Assembly (NCBI GenBank): GCA_001788095.1
Contig: MFZX01000002.1
Location: forward strand, 1 to 46,386
Direction: 5' to 3'
Origin: Candidatus Roizmanbacteria bacterium RIFCSPHIGHO2_12_FULL_37_23
GTDB lineage: Bacteria; Patescibacteriota; Microgenomatia; UBA1406; HO2-37-13b
DNA length: 46,386 nucleotides
Numbering within the stretch: position 1 is the stretch's first letter; every line of letters starts with the position of its first letter. A program made the position numbers and the translations under genes. Below, one piece after another: positions 40,819-46,386 of this stretch. The notes under the pieces were generated by a model. That model saw only the letters and a program-made list of their open reading frames with translations, had not been told where the DNA came from and did no database searches.

Positions 40819-41943
40819 ATGGATAAAAGAAAACGGGCAATTTTGGCTGTAGGATCAGTTCTATTGATTTTTGCCGCTTTGTTTGTTGTACGTCTGGGTA
40901 ATTTATATTCTTCGATAAATACGCAAAAGGAAACCTGGGCCCAGCGAATCCCGAAAAAGAAAAATGACTTTACTATTCTTATGATGGGATACGGTGGTAC
41001 TGGCCATGAAGGAGCCTATTTGACTGACACCATGATGGTACTGCGTGTTGATTTTGAAAAAAAGTCTACACTCCTTGTTTCAATTCCTCGTGATGTTTGG
41101 GTAGAAGTTCCTACACAGTCTGGAGATGAATTTTTTAGAAAAATAAATTCCGTATATCAAATGGGTTTGTTCCCCAAAAATTACCCTGATCTTAAACGAG
41201 AATATAAAGGGGAGCAAGGCGCTGGAGATCTTATCAAGAGCGTGGTGGGAAATATTACCGGTTTTCCCATAGATTATTATGTTGCAATTGATTTTAGTGG
41301 ATTCAAGCAAGCGATTGATACGCTGGGCGGAGTTGATGTGTATGTGAAGCAGAGTTTTACTGACCCTCTCTACCCCAAAGATGGCAAAGAGAAGGATTTA
41401 TGCGATGTTGATGGGAATGATTTGGAAAAGCTTGAAGAGCTTTTTGCTATTGCTACAGAAAGCCCTCAACTTGCATTTCCGTGTAGGTATGAAACACTTC
41501 ATTTTGACACAGGTATACAGCATATGGATGGAGCAACAGCTCTTAAGTTTGTCCGTTCGCGCCAGGCACCAGAAGACGGTGGGGATTTCGGACGAGCTCA
41601 CAGACAGCAATTATTTTTAGAAGCGGTAAAAGATAAAGTTTTATCAGTTGGGTTTATTCCAAAAGTCATTCCCCTATTAAATGATCTGGAAGGAAATTTG
41701 AAAACTGATATTCCTATTGATCTTGTAAATAAATTTCTTAAGGAAGTGCCAGATGCAGAGCAATATGACGTCACTCAAATAGTTTTAACTACGGATAATT
41801 ATCTTCAGAGCTCATATTCAGCTGACGGACAATATATTCTTATTGCAAAAGATGGTGAAGGAGTTTGGCGAAGTCTTCATAAAGATCTCACTAATGTCAT
41901 CAAAGGTATCTCTTTAACTCCAAGCCCTAAACCTTCATTGTAG
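40819..41943 (+). CDS. LytR-CpsA-Psr (LCP) family cell-wall ligase
   Basis: 374 residues from ATG 40819; the longer open frame upstream overlaps the AlkD-like gene and is not coding. An N-terminal membrane helix (about 7-27) precedes the LCP domain: TDTMMVLRVDFEKKS, LVSIPRDVWVEVP, KINSVYQMG, LGGVDVYV and FVRSRQAPEDGGDFGRAHRQ with the conserved Arg residues. LCP enzymes attach glycopolymers to peptidoglycan or proteins outside the membrane. A TAAAAT about 9 nt before the ATG suggests a short leader. Confidence 0.93.
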   Translation: MDKRKRAILAVGSVLLIFAALFVVRLGNLYSSINTQKETWAQRIPKKKNDFTILMMGYGGTGHEGAYLTDTMMVLRVDFEKKSTLLVSIPRDVWVEVPTQSGDEFFRKINSVYQMGLFPKNYPDLKREYKGEQGAGDLIKSVVGNITGFPIDYYVAIDFSGFKQAIDTLGGVDVYVKQSFTDPLYPKDGKEKDLCDVDGNDLEKLEELFAIATESPQLAFPCRYETLHFDTGIQHMDGATALKFVRSRQAPEDGGDFGRAHRQQLFLEAVKDKVLSVGFIPKVIPLLNDLEGNLKTDIPIDLVNKFLKEVPDAEQYDVTQIVLTTDNYLQSSYSADGQYILIAKDGEGVWRSLHKDLTNVIKGISLTPSPKPSL

Positions 41944-41961
41944 TGTATAATAGTAACTCTT

Positions 41962-42477
41962 ATGGGAGCCGAGGATTTTTCTGAAGAAAGACCGCGATTA
42001 GAGTTTCCCCGCCGTATCGAAGTGCGACTTGGGGATAGTGCACTATTAAGAGATGAAGCAGGTGATGTTGATCCGCGTCGTTTTGTTGTTGTTAGTGTAG
42101 GAATGCGGTCACCTATAGTGTCTGTTGCCGAAGTTGTATTGATCGACCCATCAGAAGAGATACAAGGTGTGTTTGGTAGGTTTGGAATATCAACAGAAGA
42201 GCATGATATGCGTATTGAAACACTTCGCCATCCTCAGCCAGTAAGTCTTGATAGACTTTATATAGATATACGCTCTGGACAGGAATGGACTCATACAAGA
42301 GTTTGGAGAGGTATCAGACAAGGACTTATTTCTGAAATGGGAGATGATGTCGATCCAGATGCAAGACATGACCAATTGAAAGATGCCTTCAAAGAATTTA
42401 TGAATAAAAGAAGAAAAAAAAGTTGGCGTCTCGTACCATTTACAACTTCTGATTCACCGGTGTTACCCGTGGTATAA
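41962..42477 (+). CDS. Hypothetical protein
   Basis: 171 residues, soluble, Arg/Glu/Asp-rich on AT-rich DNA. The middle has beta-type segments (FVVVSVGMRSPIVSVAEVVLI) and the C-terminus is helical and basic (EFMNKRRKKSWRL). No family is recognised. TATAAT (41946-41951) is 10 nt before the ATG, predicting a nearly leaderless transcript. It is followed 12 nt later by the PanE-like gene, which has its own TATAAT. Confidence 0.65.
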   Translation: MGAEDFSEERPRLEFPRRIEVRLGDSALLRDEAGDVDPRRFVVVSVGMRSPIVSVAEVVLIDPSEEIQGVFGRFGISTEEHDMRIETLRHPQPVSLDRLYIDIRSGQEWTHTRVWRGIRQGLISEMGDDVDPDARHDQLKDAFKEFMNKRRKKSWRLVPFTTSDSPVLPVV

Positions 42478-42489
42478 TACGCAGACACT

Positions 42490-43623
42490 ATGAGCGAACG
42501 TGAGAGACCTACTGAAGTACTTCAACCGCATTCTTCTGTTGCCATAATAAGTATGGGGCAAACAGGTAGCTATTTTGCCCATGAGATCTTACTACATTCC
42601 GGAGTTCCTGTACATGGAGTTGTAAGAGCCTTACCTGAACAACGACCTCGTCATATTGATGAGTCTGTTATGCTTTCGGACAGTCTAACTGATGTTTTGG
42701 GTAATGATCAACCTCCTGAACTCATTATAGTTGCCACACCTATTCATAAAACACAAGAAGTACTTACATCGCTTGCTGATGCTAATTATAATGAGCCCGT
42801 CACAGTGCTATTAACACAAAATGGAGTGGGCATAGGAGATAAAGCGATTGATACTTTGCAGGGTCATGACAATTTTCGTATTGTCCGGGGAAGTTTATTT
42901 GCGAGTGTAAGTTTTGATCCTGCTGGGAGGCTCAGATATGATAGAGACCATCGAAGAATTGCTTTTGCCCCAGTTGTTATTTCTGAACAGGACCCTGATG
43001 AGGTATATGAAGAGACGCTGAGAGTGCAACGATTTTTCGATGCACTCGGCCATGAAACACATGTAGTAGAAGATGATATCGCTATGGAATGGACAAAGCT
43101 TCTCGGCAATTCTTTTGGGCGTTCGATGGTTATCTATGGCGGAATACCTTCTGAAGTATTAAATGATCCTACCTTATACCAACTGGAAGTAGAGTCTTTT
43201 CTTGCACGAGCTAACGCTATGCATAAGGCAGGGATTCCGATCGTTCGGTTCCCTTGGCTTAATCTTAGGAGTATGGAAAGGAAATTGCGTCTGACGCGCA
43301 TAGCAACAATTGATAGAAGATCTCCATTTGGACGCTGGGTCCGTAACAAAGCAGCAGAAACATATATTCGCGGGCGTGGTGATGTTCCACCTGCTGCAGC
43401 TCGTAAGCTGGATGATGAAGGAATATTAGATCCTGAAATTCCAGAATATGCAGGACCGTTTGTTGAACTTGCCCAACGCCATGGATGTCCGGTCCCTGTT
43501 TTGGATTTTGAAATGCTCAAATTTTATTATCAGCATGAAGGCACAGGTCCTATTCAACCGCAGTATGGTTTGATGCTTGAAGATGTTCTCCCCGAAGATC
43601 CATATCCAGATAGTGCCGAATAA
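42490..43623 (+). CDS. PanE/ApbA-like ketopantoate reductase family protein
   Basis: 377 residues, longer than typical PanE (~300). The N-terminal Rossmann part starts SVAIISMGQTGSYFAHEIL (GxGxxG replaced by GQTGS), and includes LIIVATPIHKTQEVL and VLLTQNGVGIGDKAI, the family's QNG motif. The C-terminal helical domain contains EWTKLLGNSFGRSM. The divergent dinucleotide loop and extra C-terminal ~60 residues make the substrate uncertain. TATAAT (42473-42478) is 11 nt before the ATG. The 3' end overlaps the convergent kinase-like gene by 74 bp. Confidence 0.75.
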   Translation: MSERERPTEVLQPHSSVAIISMGQTGSYFAHEILLHSGVPVHGVVRALPEQRPRHIDESVMLSDSLTDVLGNDQPPELIIVATPIHKTQEVLTSLADANYNEPVTVLLTQNGVGIGDKAIDTLQGHDNFRIVRGSLFASVSFDPAGRLRYDRDHRRIAFAPVVISEQDPDEVYEETLRVQRFFDALGHETHVVEDDIAMEWTKLLGNSFGRSMVIYGGIPSEVLNDPTLYQLEVESFLARANAMHKAGIPIVRFPWLNLRSMERKLRLTRIATIDRRSPFGRWVRNKAAETYIRGRGDVPPAAARKLDDEGILDPEIPEYAGPFVELAQRHGCPVPVLDFEMLKFYYQHEGTGPIQPQYGLMLEDVLPEDPYPDSAE

Positions 43624-44263
43624 GTACCTGAGAGAGTCCGAATAACAAAAGACTCAAAGCTTGATAATTTCTTCCATCATGAGCTTCTAGTGTGTACAAG
43701 CCAATATCAGGAATAAGTAAATGAGGTTCCCCGGGAGTTCTTCTATCTACTACAATATTTGCAAGTACTAAATCTGTAGGGTGATCACCACGTAAGCGAG
43801 ATACTGCAGTCCTCCAAAAACCTTCACCACCGACAGGTTCAAGAGAAAAACCTGTATCAGTAATCAGCTGTCCGTTGCTGTCGAGCATATCGTGAAACTG
43901 GTCCTTCACTTCAGGAAGCACTCTTGATGTTAATGGTTCATAAACCCGTAAGTATTCTTGCACAAGACAATAGGTTGAATCGACTTGGTAAACTTCTGTT
44001 GGCATCATGTAGTCGGGAAAGTATTGTTGTAGTAAAGCCACATTGCGTTGTGCTGCTTGAGGGGTTTTTATAGCAAAAGGGAGGCCATTTGGCAATTTTA
44101 AAACCATGTCTGAGCCGTATCGTACAACGGTATGTTGACCACCACGAGATACGAGATCACCGATGTGTGTGGGATCAAAATATGGGAATGCTTCAAGTAG
44201 TTTTCTTTCTTTTGGACTCAGTTCTTTTTCGTGGGAAAAGTGTTCTCGAATAGTATGGATCAT
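43550..44263 (-). CDS. Protein-kinase-like fold, probably atypical or inactive
   Basis: 237 residues. LVSRGGQHTVVRYGSDMVLKLP (first 20 residues from about 37) looks like a glycine loop, with K56 as the ATP lysine. LVLANIVVDRR (about 167) aligns with the catalytic-loop Asn region and LIPDIGLY with the DFG-like metal-binding Asp, but no clear HRD Asp is seen. It could be a pseudokinase or a small-molecule phosphotransferase. It shares 74 bp of its 3' end with the PanE-like gene on the other strand. No family assignment is certain. Confidence 0.5.
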   Translation of the reverse strand: MIHTIREHFSHEKELSPKERKLLEAFPYFDPTHIGDLVSRGGQHTVVRYGSDMVLKLPNGLPFAIKTPQAAQRNVALLQQYFPDYMMPTEVYQVDSTYCLVQEYLRVYEPLTSRVLPEVKDQFHDMLDSNGQLITDTGFSLEPVGGEGFWRTAVSRLRGDHPTDLVLANIVVDRRTPGEPHLLIPDIGLYTLEAHDGRNYQALSLLLFGLSQVLIRHYLDMDLRGEHLQASNHTAVE

Positions 44264-44331
44264 TATGAATGTATATGAATAATGAATATAGGATTATATA
44301 TGTTATACGTGTTGTAATGTATTGGAACTTC

Positions 44332-44409
44332 GAAACAAGGGCGGCGATACTGGCCGGGGGCGTGCACGCGGGGCGTGCGCGTCATACGGCGGTTCGCCGC
44401 CCTTGTTTC
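44332..44409. repeat. Terminal long hairpin of GC-rich island 3
   Basis: A perfect 15-bp outer stem (GAAACAAGGGCGGCG at 44332-44346 with 44395-44409) encloses GCCG/CGGC (44353-44356 with 44387-44390) and an 11-bp inner stem with wobbles (44359-44369 with 44373-44383, loop GGG). A smaller CACCGC/GCGGTG hairpin (44421-44435) lies between it and the gene. There is no U-run; left of it the DNA is AT-rich. Confidence 0.7.
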
Positions 44410-44461
44410 ATGGTGTCCGTCACCGCGGGGCGGTGTCAGACGTGGCTTCAAGGATGGTGTG

Positions 44462-45370
44462 CTAGGGGCACGGGACCGTGGGTACCGGCGGGACGGTTGG
44501 GACCGGGGTCCCTCCTGGCACCGTCGGAATCGGCGGCACGGTTGGTGGCTGTGGGCAGCCGGGCGTGTTGGTGGGACCCGTAGGGGTTGTGGCGCTGGGC
44601 GTCGGTGTGGGTGGCGGTGTGTGCGTCAGTGTCGGTGACGGTCCGCTGGTCGAGGTCTGGGTTGTCGTGGCGGTGGCGCACTCGCTGTCGCTTTCAACAA
44701 GCGATAGTACGCTAAGCCCGACTACGTAAGCTGGCAACGACCCCCCGAGCGGGCAACACGTCCTTCGACCGAAGACTGTTACCGTCTTGCCTTCTAGTGC
44801 CTGGAAGAAACTCCAGCCGTTCGGATGGCTCAACTGTGTGATCATGTTGTCGCAGTCGCGGACGACCGCAACGAAGTCTCCACAGCCCTCGTACTGCTGA
44901 AGCACCCCGTTCGCTACACGGAGTTGTCCTTCTCCTACGCAGAGAGTGGGTGTCAACGTCGGTGTTGGCGTAGGAGGTTGCTGTGCCTGCCTCAGTACCA
45001 ACGGCAGGTACAGCTTCCGGATACAATCCAGGCAGATCACCTCGAGGAGCGTCCGCACCTGCACGGTGCTTCCGTCGCGCTTCACGCAGTTGCTCATGAC
45101 GAGCATGATGGCCACGCGGTGGCCGATCAGGCTCTCCAACTGCTGACGTTGCGTCTCGGTCATGTGCTGGAACGAGATGATCATGTCGTCGACCCGTACT
45201 GCCCACGTGGCGCAGTCGCCGCCGAGCTTGGCGAGACTACCCACAAAGAACTCAGCTTGCTGGGGAGCCTGCGGCTCCGGGACTGGCGCGGCGTGCGCGT
45301 TACCGACGCACATGCTCGCATAGACGATGAGGGCGACGATGATCAACGACAGGATGCGGATGGGGTTCAT
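44462..45370 (-). CDS. Secreted two-domain protein with Pro/Thr-rich linkers (island 3)
   Basis: 302 residues. Signal peptide about 1-28 (ending NAHA). Two related ~70-residue domains occupy about 45-115 and 147-226: VRVDDMIISFQH aligns with VRDCDNMITQLSH, and LIGHRVAIMLVMSNC with LEGKTVTVFGRRTCC. Both look OB-fold-like and Cys-containing. Between them is LYLPLVLR plus PTPTPT; the C-terminus is a PT-rich tail ending PTVPPVPTVPCP. These PT linkers and YLPL segments are typical of Chloroflexi secreted proteins. ATG 45370 follows AAAGGAG. Coding is strongly GC-rich. Confidence 0.82.
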   Translation of the reverse strand: MNPIRILSLIIVALIVYASMCVGNAHAAPVPEPQAPQQAEFFVGSLAKLGGDCATWAVRVDDMIISFQHMTETQRQQLESLIGHRVAIMLVMSNCVKRDGSTVQVRTLLEVICLDCIRKLYLPLVLRQAQQPPTPTPTLTPTLCVGEGQLRVANGVLQQYEGCGDFVAVVRDCDNMITQLSHPNGWSFFQALEGKTVTVFGRRTCCPLGGSLPAYVVGLSVLSLVESDSECATATTTQTSTSGPSPTLTHTPPPTPTPSATTPTGPTNTPGCPQPPTVPPIPTVPGGTPVPTVPPVPTVPCP

Positions 45371-45494
45371 GAGCGTGTCTCCTTTGGTTGGTGAAGCGGG
45401 TATCCCTTTCCGCCACGTGGCAGATCGGGAAGAAAGTACTATTGTTAACAGGCCACCATCGCCTGCTTGTTCCCATTCCCCTATTCTTTTCTAC

Positions 45495-45626
45495 TACCTG
45501 GAGAAATATCTACGCATAAAAAATTTAAGTGGGTGGTTTGCCCGGGAGGGCTCCGATTTAATCGGAGGAGGGCAAAGCAGGCCCTACTCGATCATAAGTT
45601 TTTATACATACATACTTCTCCAGGTA
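45495..45626 (-). ncRNA. Structured RNA-like element A in the island 3 leader
   Basis: 132 nt bounded by TACCTGGAGAA (45495-45505) and its complement (45616-45626), with further imperfect pairing inward that includes G-U wobbles only in the minus-sense RNA. The inner 54-nt core (45531-45584) has a CTCCGAT/ATCGGAG hairpin and a TTTGCCC/GGGCAAA helix. It lies between the island 3 promoter and start codon, so it would be in the 5' UTR. No known RNA family is recognised. The rest of 45371-45720 holds only small hairpins and the AAAGGAG site. Confidence 0.55.
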
Positions 45627-45720
45627 TCCTTTCTCTTTCCTTGAAGCCTAATTCTAAACGCGCGAAAGCACACTGCTCCAAGCTTTTAGGAACGGGCTTT
45701 CTCAACGTAAGTGAACCTAT

Positions 45721-45749
45721 AGTATAGCAGAATCTTTCCTCTTTTTCAA
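45721..45749 (-). promoter_or_regulatory. Promoter of GC-rich island 3
   Basis: Minus strand: TTGAAA (complement of 45744-45749), exactly 17 bp, TATACT (complement of 45721-45726), followed by ATAGG. It gives a leader of about 340 nt containing element A. Confidence 0.65.
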
Positions 45750-45773
45750 TCAGGTTTCGGCATCGACTAGGTT

Positions 45774-45869
45774 TTCAAAGCCACCTTAAATGCGGGTGGT
45801 TTACCCGGAAGGGCTCCGATTTAATCGGAGGAGGGCAAAGCAGGCCCCGCAATATCATTTGGCTTTGAA
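45774..45869 (-). ncRNA. Structured RNA-like element B (second copy of the core)
   Basis: 96 nt bounded by TTCAAAGCCA (45774-45783) and its complement (45860-45869). The core 45794-45847 matches that of element A at 52 of 54 positions; one change turns a G-C pair into G-U in the minus-sense RNA. The outer stem has a wholly different but still complementary sequence. It starts 6 nt after the stop of the HD gene and lies upstream of the island 3 promoter. Confidence 0.55.
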
Positions 45870-45875
45870 GTATTC

Positions 45876-46385
45876 CTACTTCACATCATTAAACTTTTTC
45901 AGATTTCTCCACCAGTCTGAAGAATGAACCCTTTCGAGCTCTTGTAGTAATTGTCGAGCTGATTTTGTATACAACCTCTTTTTTGTATTATGAATCATAT
46001 CCATCGCTTCCTCATAGCCTCGATCAACATATTCTTTTGCAGTTACTGCAAGTTCTAATAAATCTGCATCCCGAGCAATTTTTCCAGCTTTAGTTTTCTG
46101 ATATTCTCCTTGTTTCCACACTTTCATAAGATTCTCCCCCATCTTTGCAAGTGGCTGGAGTTGATGGTGAACCACTTTCTCTTCATTTACTTCGATATAT
46201 CTTTGAGCTACTTTATGCAAATCACCTATACGACACTCCCCTATTTGATGAAAAAGTACAATAGTACACACTTCATAGGGATCTTTATATTTTTCTAGAT
46301 GAGCGAGGAAGTATCCTATTTGTGCAGCTCTCAGTGTATGTTCTGCTACACTTTCGGGTTGTTCAACTGCGGCAAAACGCCAACC
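45876..46385 (-). CDS. HD-domain (YfbR/HDDC2-like) protein, 5' end outside window
   Basis: At least 170 codons, open at the right edge; a GTG at 46271 is internal, because the upstream frame reads GWRFAAVEQPESVAEHTLRAA, a conserved family block. The expected HD doublet is HQ here (LFHQIGECRIGDLHKVA, usual VHDxxEAxxGDI). The later Asp (KIARDADLLE) is kept. YfbR/HDDC2 enzymes are 5'-deoxynucleotidases; the D-to-Q change suggests altered metal binding or lost activity. It ends next to RNA-like element B. Confidence 0.75.
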   Translation of the reverse strand, partial: GWRFAAVEQPESVAEHTLRAAQIGYFLAHLEKYKDPYEVCTIVLFHQIGECRIGDLHKVAQRYIEVNEEKVVHHQLQPLAKMGENLMKVWKQGEYQKTKAGKIARDADLLELAVTAKEYVDRGYEEAMDMIHNTKKRLYTKSARQLLQELERVHSSDWWRNLKKFNDVK

Positions 46386-46386
46386 T

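Noticed and set aside
10292-45420. GC-rich islands as metagenome assembly artefacts
   Set aside because: Three independent insertions each have AT-rich leaders with native-style promoters, intact genes and hairpins at the boundary, which random chimeras would not produce. Read-coverage data would still be needed to exclude it fully.
1-46386. Alternative genetic code (UGA as Gly, as in some CPR)
   Set aside because: TGA ends several well-bounded genes, including dnaB, the antiporter and the CBS protein, and no conserved glycine positions are encoded by TGA.

Overview
The window looks like a chromosome fragment of a Patescibacteria/CPR bacterium, probably Microgenomates- or Parcubacteria-like. 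The background is AT-rich and gene-dense, TGA is used as a stop, the housekeeping proteins are small or trimmed (for example a 214-residue TruB), and there are many CPR-style membrane proteins of unknown function. Core genes include dnaB, truB, yebC, maf, lgt, pyrB, argF, a DksA/TraR-type zinc finger, suhB, an LCP-family enzyme, a VirB6/TrbL-like protein and tRNA-Leu(CAA). The phylum assignment is inference, because no rRNA or ribosomal-protein gene is present.

Layout. 1-5.2 kb: a secretion/envelope block (partial anchored protein, SpoU methyltransferase, VirB6-like protein). 5.2-10.2 kb: M24 peptidase, LysM lipoprotein with a HExxH protein, metallo-beta-lactamase fold, dnaB and two tiny membrane proteins. 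10.3-11.8 kb: GC-rich island 1. 11.8-18.3 kb: minus-strand methyltransferases, including two tandem CBS-CBS-methyltransferase fusions, a GNAT and maf. 18.4-25.4 kb: pyrB-argF, tRNA-Leu, a multi-CBS protein and truB. 25.5-32 kb: lgt, DksA-like, KefB-like antiporter, TPR protein and yebC. 32.0-33.0 kb: a non-coding kilobase with a 77-bp periodic array. 33.0-35.6 kb: suhB and an ABC exporter. 35.6-37.6 kb: GC-rich island 2. 38.0-40.1 kb: a RAYT-type HUH transposase with its repeats. 40.0-44.3 kb: AlkD-like, LCP, PanE-like and kinase-like genes. 44.3-45.9 kb: GC-rich island 3. The window ends in a partial HD-domain gene.

The most unusual content is the set of three GC-rich islands, all on the minus strand. 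Each encodes secreted protein(s) with strong Shine-Dalgarno sites, which their neighbours mostly lack. Each ends at its 3' side in a long hairpin of 71-111 bp with a 15-20 bp outer stem and no U-tract, exactly where composition returns to AT-rich. Each is preceded by a structured leader. Island 1 has a leader with attenuator-like alternative pairing. Island 3 has two copies of a 54-nt RNA-like core set on different but internally complementary stems.

Second is a REPtron-like system: a RAYT gene flanked by copies of a short repeat. The same repeat supplies the last codons (NTEGYNTEG) of two unrelated neighbouring proteins and forms a perfect palindrome near maf. Third, many AT-rich genes have a good -10 box 6-11 nt before the ATG, suggesting leaderless or nearly leaderless mRNAs, and a shared TATCCTATAGTA word recurs at intergenic promoters. 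All functional statements rest on reading motifs by eye; no database search was run.
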